From positions 38,234 to 102,233 of the forward strand of contig JAKCWG010000745.1 in assembly GCA_021464415.1 (NCBI GenBank): 64,000 nt of DNA. Direction: 5' to 3'. The notes beneath the pieces were generated by a model. It saw only the letters and a program-made list of their open reading frames with translations. It was not told where the DNA came from and ran no database searches. Positions 44,133 through 57,208 of this stretch are shown here, one piece after another (position 1 is the stretch's first letter; each line of letters opens with the position of its first letter). The position numbers were made by a program, and so were the translations under genes. The DNA comes from Lonicera japonica. Lineage: Eukaryota > Streptophyta > Magnoliopsida > Dipsacales > Caprifoliaceae.

Positions 44133-46358
44133 TATACAATTACTACACAAGAGCAACATCAGATTAACAACAAAACAATCCTCTTATCACTATTCATCTT
44201 CTTCCTCACATCAAAACCTCCATTGGTAGGGCACGGTTGGAAGGAGGATTGGGGGTTTTCGGATTTAGTGCATCTTCGGCTTAATTCCATCTCAAACCTT
44301 CGAGGGAGTAACCCTCAATAGGTGGGGACACTAGTATTAAATTATATTTTCAAAGTTTATGTGTTCAATCATCAATTTTCTTACGAATGCGAGATTTTGT
44401 CTCTACAAAATAGTTTTTGAACATTTAGAGGTTTTGGGTTAGTATTCTATAACTGTAATGGTTGCTTATTGTATGATATTGTGAGTATTACATGATTCTA
44501 TAAGAAAATCAAGTATTACATTGATTTGCCAAAAACCCTTGTTCTTGGTCTCTAGCGCGCAAGTACGTATAAACGATTTGGGTACTATAAAATATTGATA
44601 CACACTAGATATGGAGTGATATTCGTATGTTGAGCCATACTATGTTTTAAAATGATATATACAACCTTCATATACATTGTTGATAAAATGGGTATAAAAC
44701 CTTTACTTATGTACACGACACTAAACAGTACTCTATGCTCCCTTTATACACGACTATGAAATTCAAATTAAAAGTATAATTGGGATATGATTACGTATAT
44801 ATCTACTGTAATTGTTATACTTGAGCTACCGGTACATGATTTACGAGATTTGCTACTTGCCAAGTCAGTCCGTAGTTACGCTGGTTATGGTTACAAGTTT
44901 ATTTTGAACAAGTAAATTACTATGATCATGAGGGGAGGTTTACATAAAACATGTATATTATATAAATGCTATATTTTACTTGGCTTGGTGCCAAACTTGT
45001 GGAAAACTATTAAACCTCCCAAATGCCTGATATACTATTTAATCATAAATTGAAGGACTTGGCGGACTGGCTCTAAGTACAACAATAATACCAGTACTGA
45101 TTTCGTGGTACATTTACAAATATGGATGCGCCTTGTTGAATATACATTTGAGTTTACCATATGATGTGACAGATATTTTATATTTTCTTCAGTTCCAGAT
45201 ACAATATTTGCGTATAAAGATTTTATAAGTATATAGATTTTATAAGGAAACAAATATAGTATTTTGTTATCTTTATATGGTATGGTTAGTTGATGGATGT
45301 CAGTATAAATGATTATGTTATTTTATGGGCACAATTGCACATTTGTTGATTGATACTTGGGCTGTTTATAGATAAATGCATATGTGGTTGCGCTCATCCA
45401 TGATAGGTCCTAGGTTTGGTCTCTACAGGTTGGGGCCATAATTGGGATCAAGTACCCATGGGTGAAAGACCCGAAACAGTGCAAGGAAACAAATGAGAGG
45501 CCCTGCTGCCGCGTGGGTGAAAGGCCACGAAATGCAGACCTGGCGAACGCTTGGATAGTTTTGGGTTATTTGGGATAATTGTCTCGGGTGAGACAGTTCT
45601 AGATGACGCAATTGTAGTGCCAAGTTTTACACGCTAGCCAACAGTTTTATATATACATATGAGTTGGCAGTACATACTTACTTGCTATAGATTACTTGTG
45701 TCTCGAAGATACTTACTTTACCGTACGCATTAGTTTTACAGGTATATTATGTTATCAGTGTCATTTTAGCTGTATTTTCAAGTGATCTCTATCTTATTAT
45801 ATTTTCGGGATGGGAAAGCATTACAATGCATTGTTTTGGAAATGTATTTATATATATAACCCTTATAGTTTCCACTGAGCCGTGCTTGGCTCACTCCCAT
45901 TTTTCAACCTAGTTTTCCAGGTACATCTTGAAGGATGGCACGATGGTGAAGTCTAGGACCTCTGATTACCTTAGATATGTATAATTGTCCGTAATCGACT
46001 TGTCTTTTACTAGTTTTAAATATCGTTTGTATAATTGAGCTTCAAATTGATTAAGTGTATAATTATTGGAAATGATGTAGAGCATTTTAACTTGGATTGG
46101 GACCTTGTTGGAAGATTTGTGATTTGAATAATTTTTGTATGAAAAATGGTTTTCAAATTTTCAGGGCGGATTGTTATTCAAATGAACTCCTCATGCCGAA
46201 ATTTTGTAGAATGGGTTTTTCAAACGGATCAAGTTTTATATAGGAAAAATACTTTTAAAAGGTTGTGATTTTTATATTTTAAACCCGCCGTCGCACACGG
46301 CATCCGTGATTAACTGGGTCCCGAAGGTGAAAATCTCGGAACAGGATTCGGGGCGTCA
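44133..46358 (+). repeat. LTR1 of Tekay-like element, 5'-truncated
   Basis: Aligns with LTR2 from about 50062 onward (shared blocks TTACTACA, GGGCACGGTTGGAAGGAGGA, GTAGTTACGCTGGTT). It ends GATTCGGGGCGTCA. Similarity to LTR2 is high by eye, with scattered substitutions and small indels. Confidence 0.86.
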
Positions 46359-46363
46359 GAAGT

Positions 46364-46375
46364 TGGTATCGGAGG
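46364..46375 (+). other. Primer binding site, tRNA-iMet type (two mismatches)
   Basis: TGGTATCGGAGG versus the usual TGGTATCAGAGC, five bases downstream of LTR1. Confidence 0.75.
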
Positions 46376-49306
46376 TATAGGTTTGATATTTCTTTGCGGG
46401 GTTCAAGGGTTGATCATGGACTATTGTGTGAACGTGACGGTATCCCTCGTATAATCGATACGCTCTCGTGCGATACGATTATACCGTTAGGATATTTTGA
46501 AAATGGGGGAAATTGTCAAATAGGGTGTTAGCTTGCCATGGGTACGTCCATCCACAATGTTATACTCTGAGATTTTCTTTTGGCCTCCCTTGCAAACTAT
46601 TTCAGTTATTGACTCTTATTTCACCTGTTATAAATATAGTTTTGTACTCGGGATTAGTTCTGCTACTAAGTGATCAAAAGGCGACTGATGGATTATGTTA
46701 TAGTCATGCGCCGGCCAACGGTTGACTATCTTATAAATCGTCAGTCCATTATTGCTAGCTGAGGCTAGAACGCGGTATACTCACATCAGAGTGGCTGTTA
46801 AAGTCCCATTCCTCGCGTTTACCCATTGCTTTTCTTCAATTCTCGTAAGGGGTAAACCTAGTATGTGGTTGCTTGTGCTTCTCCTTATTCGTACGGCCGT
46901 GCTGAAGTTTGTTAGTTTAGTTGTGAAGTGAAACCATGAGGCTTATTTATATTCCGATTACTCTGATACAGGAGGACTTTCATATTATATTAGGGATCAA
47001 CAAACTTGAGAGACCGCCTACATCGAAAGACTACTTTCAATTTTGGAGACGAGAAAACTTTCTTAATAACCGATATGAGCATAAGGAGAATGATTAAGTC
47101 TGGTCATGTATATAAATAAATTTCACAAGAGTCATGGTCGATGTAAATGATACGTGAACCTCCTTAATGGTTCTAGTGCCTCGTAAGTTCCTATATATGT
47201 TGTTTCTTCGGAGTAGAAGACATATATATGTGATACAATTTACCCAACGTGTTTTCCTTTTAGGCTAATTTATTCATTTTTCTTGAGTCTAATTCTCGTT
47301 TCTCTAGCTAAGAAAGTTCGCATGGAAGATGAGAGAACCATTTAACAACCATTGTATTCGATGTATTTATGAAATACTTGGTTCCCTATGGTGAGGGGAG
47401 GAGATCCTCACAAGTATCCGCGAAGTGTGTCACAATTTTTATTATTCCACGAACTCATTCTTCCACTGTGATAGGAACACACCGTGAATTCATTTAAAGT
47501 GAGATTTTTGTTGCTTTTTGGTTAGGTGGACCTATTAGAGTAACATAGCGAAAGCTCAGCGACTTGTCGATTTACGGTCAGGGTGACTAATCTTTTGAAG
47601 TGTTCCTATGTCCATTTAGTAATCGTATCTCTGGGCAAGGTGGATAGAAGTTATCTAGTGTGTATTTAACTCTATAAGATCTTATACATCCGTCCATAAT
47701 TATTTCCTTAAGCAGAGTGTCGAGTACACATTCACTTTGAAAATAATTCGATTCATTCCAGCTGAAAAGATTTGTTATGGTTCGTTAGTGATAGCTTAAT
47801 AACTTGTCAGTTGTGGTTGAGTGAACCATGTTTTCAGAACTTTCCTCGGGAAAGGAAGGTATAACGCTTCTAAGAGATGAGGCAGGCTATTGTTTGGCCT
47901 TTACATAGTTAACACCTACGATTTGAGTACTTTCGAGAATTATTTTCACCTTTCTTTGTGGACAATTATCTATGGTAGTGTATGGGATAGTAGTGAAGCG
48001 AAATTTCATTAAAGGAAGTTTGGAGTAGAAAGTAATATCTTAAGTTCCAAATTTCAAGTTTGGGATTTTCCTATTTCATACTTGATTCTAGCCTAGAGAT
48101 TGAATCAGTACTCTGAATTCCATTATTATCGGTCCCTATCTTTGATAAACCCTTCAGGAGGGGAGTCGACACTTGACCATGAGAGGAAAACCTTATTTTC
48201 ACCACCATTTCTCCTCCGTCTTATAATTACATATATGTTGAGACTTATCCTGGCTCAAGAAGTAGTCAGAATTATCATAATAGGTATAAGTTACACCCTC
48301 GAGAAACTGTGGAACCTCCTAAGATCATGACTAAAGTAATTTACCATATTTTGTTTGTTTTGTTTTATGCATATGGGATTTCCCAACGAAATTCCCGGAG
48401 ACGTACATTTGTTGCCTTTGGTAGAGACAATGTAAAGTCCAATTTCATTTCTAGTTCAGAAATTGCCTAAAGCTAAGAACAGCCTTCAAGGAAGTAATAC
48501 ATTCGCTAGTGTAACTATCCCCGTGTTTTGAAATGATCATTCCATGTTTCTTAAGTTGGAAACTTCTAAAGTCATTAAGAGGCAAATTTTGAGCAGAATG
48601 TCTATATTGAGTCAAAGATATTTTTGAAGTAGTGTGCAGATTATGAGTTCTACGAGTGGGCAGAGCGCACTTTGCTGAAAGATGATAATTTCATGAGGAA
48701 GGCAACTGTTATTTAAGATCTTCCGAAAATGATGAGCAAGGTTCTTCACTATTACAAGGGTGATTTCTGAATAAGCTCTCTGGATTCGTTGACTTCACCA
48801 TGCCTCTCAAATCTTAAACATGTGTTAAAACACGAGGTTTTTGAGTTGAAGAAGCTCGATAAAAAGATTCAAGACAAGTTCTAATGGAATTGCTTGTGTG
48901 GACACCCACAGCTGAAAACTCTCTCTAAGAACGAGGCAGTTAGGGGTCAGGTTGATGAGGACGAGATCGATGCATTGCTTGATAAATTGGATGAGGAAAA
49001 TAAGGTATTGGAGAAAAGTTCTATCTTCAGGTACTTCGTTTATATGAATCGACTAGTGAAAAACCTTTGTGTTCAGTCAGTATCTTCTCCCATTAAGACT
49101 CTTGAAGAGGTTGTTGTTTGTGGGGAATGATGAAATAGATAACTGAATTATGTGGCCTTTCTTCTTTATTGTTCGATAAGATTATCCCTCTTGTTTTGAG
49201 TCTTGAAGTTTGAAATCCATTTGAGCTACGATTATGGCTCTCTTTCTTAAGGAGGAGCTTGTTCTCGGAACTATCGTGTTATAATTTTGAGGACAAAGTT
49301 CCTTAA
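46376..49306 (+). repeat. Interior of Tekay-like element, no recognisable genes
   Basis: Open frames are short. The best is 48894-49130 (78 codons, acidic, DEDEIDALLDKLDEENKVLEK), unlike any Gag or Pol block I know. No zinc knuckle, RT or integrase motif is visible on either strand. Confidence 0.6.
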
Positions 49307-49318
49307 GGAGGGGAGATT
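49307..49318 (+). other. Polypurine tract
   Basis: AAGGAGGGGAGA, one base before the LTR2 start (TGTAAAACCCC at 49320), the expected primer for plus-strand synthesis. Confidence 0.85.
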
Positions 49319-49319
49319 G

Positions 49320-52257
49320 TAAAACCCCGTGTCTCCATTTATCGAAAATCGCAATACAAGTCGCGTGTACGGCATACGTGGATTTCGGATAGCCATATTT
49401 TGCTCCGAAAGGATCGAAATGGATTGGAGACTTCCAACGAGTTACATTAATATATTTAAGCATGTTAGAATAGTCGTAAGTCATTTCGGATGGTTCGAGT
49501 CGAAATTGGGATGTAGATTGCAATTTGTTAGTTTACCCAACTTCATAATTTTTGCCTAACTTAGAGGAAGCGTAACTCCTTCGTTCCTCGTTAGATTGAG
49601 TTTCCAGTTATAATGTACCCTAGATTTTTAAGCAATCTACAACTTCCGTGTTTTCACCAAAGGCAAATTCGGACTTCTACTAGGTTGAAACTGAGCGCGA
49701 AATAGGTCAATCACTATCAGTTGTTCATTCGGTAACATTAGCGCGCTAACTTTGATGCATTTTTGGGAATAATCCATCAGGAATTTGAAAAAGCTTCCTT
49801 CTAAGAAGTCGTAGAACTTCAAATAAGCTTTCTATGGACCTAAAGATTACCTCAATTGAACTTCCGAGCAAGAAGTTATAGATGTTCAAAAATCAGTACT
49901 GCAGGTCTCCAAAATCCCACCCGTGAACAGTAACCGCTTGAGTGAAGAATGGGATTTATATATATCTTCACCTCCTTTTCTGCTCATACTACTTAGAACC
50001 ACTGAGAGATTCCAAGAGAGGAAGGAGAGGGAGCCTTTGAGAGAGAGATACTCATCCTTATACCATTACTACATAATAGCAACATCAAATTAACAACCAA
50101 ACAATCCTCCTATCAGTATTCATATTCTTTCTCACATCAAAACCTCCATTGCTTGGGCACGGTTGGAAGGAGGATTTGGGTTTTCAGATTTAGTGCATCT
50201 TCGGCTCAATTCCATTGCAAACCTTCGAGGGAGTAACCCCCTATAAGAGGGAACACTAGTATTAAATTATATTTTCAAAGTTTATGTGTTTAATCATCAA
50301 TTTCCTTATGAATGCGAGATTTTGTCTATACGAAATAGGTTCTACACATTTAGAGGTTTTGGGTTAGTATTCTATAATTGTAATGGTTGTTTATTGTATG
50401 ATATTGTGAGTATTACATGATTCTATAAGAAAATCAAGTATTATATTGATTTGCCAAAAACCCTTGTTCTTGGTCTCTAGCGCGCAAGTGCATATAAACG
50501 ATTTGGGTACTATAAAATATTGATACACACTAGATATGGAGTGATATTCGTAAGTTGAGTCATATTATATTTTAAAATGATATATACAACCTTCATATAT
50601 ACTGTTGGGATGAAATGGGAACAAACCTTTACTTACGTACACGACACTAAACAACACTCTACGCTCCCTTTATACAATACACTATACTTGAAATTAAAAG
50701 TATAATTGGGGTATGATTACATATATATCTTGTGTCATTGTTATACTTGAGCTACCGGTACATGATTTACGAGATTTGCTACTTGCCAGGCCAGTCCGTA
50801 GTTACGCTGGTTGAGGTTACAAGTTTATTTTGAACAAATAAATTACTATGATCATGAGGGGAGGTTTACATAAAACTTGTATATTATATAAATGCTATAT
50901 TTTACTTGGCTTGGTGCCAAACTTGTGAAAAACTACTAAACCTCCTAAATGCCTGACATACTTATTTAATTATAAATTGACGGACTTGGCGGACCGGCTC
51001 TAAGTACAACATAACACCACTACTGATTTCGTGGTACATTTACAAATATGGATGCGCCTTGTTGAATATACATTTGAGTTTACCATATGATGTGACAGAT
51101 ATTTTATATTTTCTTCAGTTCCAGATACAATATTTGCGTATAGAGATTTTATAAGGAAACAAATATAGTATTTTGTTATCTTTCTATGGTATGGTAAGTT
51201 TATGGATATCAGTATAAATGATTATGATATTTTATGGGCACAATTGCACATCTGTTGATTGATACTTGGATTGTTCGGAGATAAATGCATATGTGGTTGC
51301 GCTCATCTATGATAGGTCCCAAGTTTGGTCTCTAAAGGTTGGGGCCGTAAGTTGGGATCGAGTGCCCCTGGGCAAAAGACCCGAAACCGTGCATGAAAAC
51401 AAACGAGAGGCCCTGCTACTGCGTGGGTGAAAGGCCATGAAATGCAGACCTGGCAAATGCTTGGATAGTTTCGGGTTATTTGGGATAATTGTCTCAGGTG
51501 AGACAGTTCTAGATGACGCAATTGTAATGCCAAGTTTTACACACTAGCCAACAGTTTTATATATACATATGAGTTGGCAGTACATACTTACTTGCTATAG
51601 ACTACTTGTGTCTCGGAGATACTTACTTTACCGTACACATGAGTTTTACAGGAATATTATATTATTAGTGTGATTTCAGCTGTATTTTCAAGTGATCTCT
51701 ATCTTATTATATTTTGGGAATGGGAAACCATTACCATGCATTGTTTTGGAAATGTATTTTTATATATATATAATCCTTATAGTTTCCACTGAGCCTTGCT
51801 CAGCTCACTCCCATTTTCCAACCCAGTGTTGCAGGTACATCTCGGGGGATGGCACGATGGTGAAGTCTAGGACCACTGATTACCTTAGATATGTCTAATC
51901 GTCCGTAAACGACTTGTCTTTTATTAGTTTCAAATATCATTTGTATAACTGAGCTTCAAATTGATTAAGTGTATAATTATTGGAAATGATGTAGAGCATT
52001 TTAACTTGGATTGGGACCTCATTTGAATTTCATTTGTATGAAAAATGGTTTTCAAATTTTACAAGCAGATTGTTATTCAAATGAACTCCTCATGCTGAAA
52101 TTTTATAAACGGGTTTTTCAAATATATCAAGTTTAATATAAGAAAAAGACTTTTAAAAGGTTCTCATTTTTTTATTTTAAGCCCGCCGTTGCGCACGACA
52201 TCCATGATTAACTGGGTCCCGGAGGTAAAATTCTCGGAACGGGATTCGGGGCGTACA
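49320..52257 (+). repeat. LTR2 of Tekay-like element, complete (2938 bp)
   Basis: Starts TGTAAAACCCCGTGTC and ends GATTCGGGGCGTACA, next to resumed Athila-2 sequence (AACATGATAGAGTCATG). It supplies the full LTR length for the family. Confidence 0.86.
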
Positions 52258-53895
52258 TAAACATGATAGAGTCATGTATCTAAGACCACTTTGTGGAAAA
52301 ATTTGAATTAGAGTCAACGGAAGGTTTTCTAACCACTTCTGATGAACCCGAGGGATGTATGCAAGTGTTTTCTTTATTTGACAAAGATGATGAATTCTCG
52401 GAGAAAGAAGAACACACACCACCTTCCACCAACAAGCTTGAAGGGAAAATGGAACTCAAGCCCTTGTCGAGCAACTTGAAGTATGCCTTCTTAGGAGCTT
52501 CTAACACTTACCCCGTCATCGTCTCGTCCGAGCTCTTGAAGGAGCAATAGGTAAAGTTAGTTAATTTTCTCAGTAAATACAAAAAAGCTTTTGGTTGAAC
52601 TCTTGCCGACTTCCAAGGAATAAACTTCACTTTGAGGACGGGGCAAAAACATCAAGGCAATTTCAATGCTGGTTGAATCCTAACATGCAAGAATTGGTTA
52701 AGAACGAGGTGTTGAAATTGTTAGATGCTAAGATCATCTATCCAACCTCAGATAGTAAATGGGTTAGTCCAACGCAAGTTATAACGAAAACATTGGGTCT
52801 CACGGTAGCAAAATATGAATCAAACAAGTTGGTTCCACAAAGAGTCACCACCGGGTGGCGAATGTGCATTGATTACCGTAAACGCAATGATGCAACTCGT
52901 AACGATCATTTTTCACTCCCCTTCTTGGATTAAACTTTAGAGAGGGTAGCGAGCCATGAATTTTACTCGTTTCTCGATGGTTTTTTCGGGTACAATCAAA
53001 TCGAGATTGACCTAGATGATCAAGAAAATACCACCTTTACATGTCCGTTCAGCACCTTGGCTTATCAGAGAATGCCTTTTGGTCTATTTAATGCACTGGT
53101 CACTTTCCAATGGTGTATGCTACGTATTTCTAACGATATGGTGGAAAGGACTTTGGAAGTTTTTATGGATGACTTTACCGTCTATGGTAAGTCATTCGAC
53201 AATTACTTGACTAACCTGGAACAGGTTTTGGAATGATGTGTGGAGATACAATTGGTGTTAAATTGGGATAAATGCCATTTTATAGTTACCAAGGGTATCG
53301 CATTGAGGCACATCATTTCGTCAAAAGGAATTGAAGTTGACAAAGCAAAGATCGAATTGGTCGCCAAGTTTTCTACACCTAAGAATGTGAAAGATGTCCG
53401 ATCATTTATGGGACATGCCAAGCTCTACCGGAGGTTTATCAAGAACTTTAGTTCCATCTCCAAGCCAATATGTAATCTTCTCCTTAAGAACGCACCATTT
53501 GAATGGGACGTCAAGTGCGAGGAAGCTGTTATCTCACTAAAGCATATGCTCACTACCGCGCTAATAATGCAGATACCGGACTGGAGCTTGCCATTCGAGC
53601 TCATGTTGACGCAAGTGACTATGCGATTGGAGTGGTTTTTGGTCAACAAAAAGATAAGAAACCGGGTGTAATTTATTATGCAAGCCGCACATTGAAAAAT
53701 TCTCAAATGAATTATACCACAATTGAGAAAAAGATGTTGCCAATTGTCTTCGCATTGGACAAGTTTCGATCTTATTTAATAGGGTCGCCCATCGTTATTT
53801 TCACGGATCACGCTGCTTTAAAGTACTTGTTCACAATGAAGGGTGCCAAGCCGCTTCTTCTCAGGTGGATCTCCTGTTACAAGAGTTCCATTTAA
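52258..53895 (+). pseudogene. pol: Athila-2 reverse transcriptase and RNase H
   Basis: Resumes with the acidic linker (52293-52550, ELKPLSSNLKYAFLGASNTYPVI), then RT: VTTGWRMCIDYRKRNDATRNDH, a stop at about 52930, YQRMPFGLFNALVTFQWCM (degenerate at several otherwise invariant residues) and FMDDF at about 53160. The connection domain has a stop near 53237, then GIEVDKAKIELVAKF and VRSFMGHAKLYRRF. RNase H has [31 protein letters not shown] and [10 protein letters not shown], with frameshifts near 53600 and 53880. A dead copy, with more complete Pol coverage than Athila-1. Confidence 0.9.
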
Positions 53896-54548
53896 GCATC
53901 AAGGATAAAAAAGGAGTCGAGAATGTAGTGGCCGATCATCTATCTGGACTCACTTTTACGGACAACATCGAAGAAAGCCCAATCCAAGATTCATTTTCAG
54001 ACGAGCAACTGTTGGCGATCTCGACACTTCCGTGGTATGCAGACATTGTAAACTATCTTGTAACTGACAAGATATCAAAGTCGTGGAGTGCACAAGACAT
54101 AAATAGATTCTTAAGCGAAGTGGGTGGATTCTACTGGTATGAACCATATCTATTCAAGTATTGTGCAGATCAGATTATCCGCCGGTGCATTTTTGATGAG
54201 GAAGTAGAGAGAGTATCGTCCTTCTGCCATTCAGAAGCTTATGAAGGACATTTCTCGGCTAAGAAGACTATCGCCAAGATTTTGCAAAGCAGACTGTATT
54301 GGTCGTCTCTCTTTAAGGACGTACAATGCTATTGCAAGGCATGTCAAAAATGCCAAATGCTTGGAGGGATCTCCAAGAGGAATATGATGCCACTCAATCC
54401 AATCCTAATGATTGAAATCTTTGATTGCTGGGGCATTAACTTTATGGGACCATTTCCATCATCCTACGGTAACCTTTACATTTTAGTTGCCGTAGATTAC
54501 GTTTCAAAGTGGGTGGAAGCCCAAGTGTGCAAGAAAAACGATCACAAA
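53896..54548 (+). pseudogene. pol: Athila-2 integrase, N-terminal part
   Basis: Zinc-binding domain [16 protein letters not shown], then CKACQKCQ, completing an HHCC set. The core begins [13 protein letters not shown], where the first catalytic Asp (usually GIDFMGPF) is Asn, so this copy could not be active even if its frame were whole. It continues [13 protein letters not shown] and is split at 54548 by a solo LTR. Confidence 0.9.
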
Positions 54549-57208
54549 TGTAACATTCCCGCCTTAATATACAGGACAACACCCGTAATTAAGACCTGGA
54601 GTGGAACTAACCCATCTTAGATTGACTAAAATGGGTATATATGTAAATACATAAAGAAATTTAAATAGTAATATAATGCGTGTTAACAATATCTTCATAA
54701 TCGTACTGATGATGATAGTACCGTACATAAACATGCATACATGCACACAGCCGTTACACAAAACCAATTAAATAAGTTCAAGCAATATATATCACTTCGG
54801 GCTAGCCGTGGCTTCCCAAGATAACATTTACACAACAAAATGATGAATTCGTATCAGAGCTCTCTATTTCGATCCCGAACCCTCCGTCTCATTAACATCA
54901 CACGTCCCCTGTGTACCTGTAATAGTTAGAAAACGGGGTGAACTCACAGCTCAGTAGGGGGGGTGAAAGGCATATATCCAAAAAAACATATCTTTCAAAC
55001 CACGTGTAATTCATTACTATCAACAAAAACCATGTTCATCAATTGACTACGCATGTACGTGCTAATGCAATTTACCTCCCATGTCAACTGATTACCATAC
55101 TATAGAGAGCCTGAGCTGTAAGTATATTTCCATGCCACCGAGATCTCGAATCATCAAGCTGATACCCTGGGATCAATTGTCCCGGTCCCATATGAATATA
55201 GATAGCAATAGTCCTAGGATCAATCATCCCGATCCCATATAAACATTGATAACAACCAAACTATAGTGCCTTGCCAATTTTCCTAGGTTCCTAGGCTCCA
55301 CATCAGTGGCTTATAGGCGGCCAAACTTGCTCCCCCAGGAGTTTAGGGCTTTTCAACCCAAGGGCACCGAGCCCTGCCTATTTTTTCCCATCCCGGTAAG
55401 CACTATGAAAACAGATATTCACATGACATTTGGTCATCCACGACCAAGTACAATTATTTCCAAGAGATCAATCAACCAATCATATCCATTAAGACAATAT
55501 CAAGATAAAAATAAAGCTTCCATGAATTGCCATGACATGTAACCTCCAAATAGATATATATATATATATATATAAATGAGCTCTCAGCATCATGATAAGA
55601 GATAAATGCCCATTCGGTAGGCGATAAGGGAATTCGAGCTTGCCGAAGAATCTTCAAGATTGCGGTTGACACAAAAATGATGCACAACATGCATACATGC
55701 TCTTTATGACTACTAAAACAACACATGCCGCTTAAACTTCATTCATCATGTATTAGTGTTCCTCAACGCATACATAACCCATTTACAAATCCACTTGGAT
55801 ACAACCAAGCATGTCTATCCAAGGAACATCGCTTACAAGTCTATATTACATAGATATCAAGTTCGAGCGGCATATCTTGTTCCACTTCATGCATCAAATA
55901 TAAGGTAGAAACTACATATGCCATATAAACTCTATCAAAATCATGTCCATGTCCTTTAGTGGATACAAAATCCTTTTCTTGTCAAGTCAACACATACATA
56001 CCCAAAGGACATCCATATGAATCAATAACATGTAATCATAGAGCTTAGATGGCATATCTTGCTTAAATACGTGAATTCATACTCCAATTAAGCATATATC
56101 ATCGATATCAATAGGCAAAATCATCATATTTAACATACATGTATAAATCATCCATTTCTAGCCAAATGAAATCATATTATCAAGTGTACATAGCATCTAT
56201 TACCACAAACCTCACTTTTAGGTCTTTATTAATCATAAAACATCATGTTATGAGCCATACTTTAGATAACTAAGACAAATGAAATGAAACTATGATGATA
56301 TTCATGAAATAAGGCCAAAATTTCAAGTTTAAAAGCATATAAACCCATACCTCGACTTACTAGCGAAGAAGAAGGAGAAAAGATGAAGCTTTCGACCTTT
56401 CCCCAAGCAAACACCACGAAGAAGACGATGAATAGTGAACGAGAGGATGATTCGGAGGATTTGGAGTTTTTATCTCGGATTGGTGTTGAAAAATAAGTGA
56501 GAATCCTTCAAAGAACCCACCTCTATCTCTCTCTAGAGCCTTCTAGTTGATAGGAGAGAGCTTGGCTCGAGTTTGATGTGTTATGGTGATAAATGGTAAG
56601 AAAATGGAGTAAAAACTCTAGAAAATTCTTGTCCAGGGCTCCAAGATGGATCTTGGCCCCCCCAAGATCGATCTTAGGAGCTCTCAGCTAAAGTCGATTT
56701 CACAGCACTGACCCCTGTTGGTATTTTGGTCATAACTCCTGCTCGAAACTCAGATTTCAATAATCTTTATGTCCAGGGAAAGGTAATTCAAAGATCTACA
56801 ACTTTCTAAGAGGAAGTTTTCCCAAATTCTGGATAAATATTTCTCAAAAATTCACTGAAAGCAGCGCTCTGCCGAAGCGCTACCAAATGACAAGAATTTA
56901 GCGATGGGCCCACTTTGCGCCCTGATTTGCCCCACATGGAGTGTTAATTAACTTTCGGTCAAAACACAAAAGTTGTAGAATGATACAAATACTAGATACA
57001 CATATGAACAGAATCTTAATCGGATAAGTAACAAAGGAGTTACGATAGCTCAAAGTTAGCTAAAATCAATAAATCGTGAAGAACCAAAACTTTCTATTTA
57101 CCAACCAAAATCGATTTGGACCACTCGAATCACCTAACGATCTCTCATATGACTATAAATAAGCTAATATACTTCAATTTAAAACAAATTAAAGTACGGG
57201 GTATTACA
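54549..57208 (-). mobile_element. iMet-family solo LTR (2660 bp) with ACAAA target duplication
   Basis: Begins TGTAACATTCCC and ends GGGGTATTACA. It is flanked by ACAAA at 54544-54548 and 57209-57213, and integrase coding continues on both sides. It is the same family as the LTRs at 22721 and 27087; orientation is taken from the primer site of that element. It contains only about one full copy of the 76-bp repeat (near 55140-55215) and a (TA)n run near 55555. Confidence 0.93.

Larger units (their letters stand above)
44133..52257 (+). mobile_element. Tekay-like (chromovirus-type) element lacking recognisable gag or pol
   Basis: Plus-strand element inside Athila-2 protease. LTR1 is 44133-46358, the primer site 46364-46375, the interior to 49306, the polypurine tract 49307-49318 and LTR2 49320-52257. 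TGTAAAACCCCGTG start, iMet primer and the GAGGACAAAGTTCCTTAAGG sequence before the tract resemble Tekay/Del chromoviruses. The interior (about 2.95 kb) shows no gag, RT or integrase motif, so it looks like a non-autonomous derivative. LTR1 lacks about 740 bp at its 5' end compared with LTR2, so the left target duplication is gone. Confidence 0.82.

Noticed and set aside
49182..49523. 113-codon minus-strand ORF
   Set aside because: It spans the polypurine tract and LTR2 start of the Tekay-like element, so it is not a gene.
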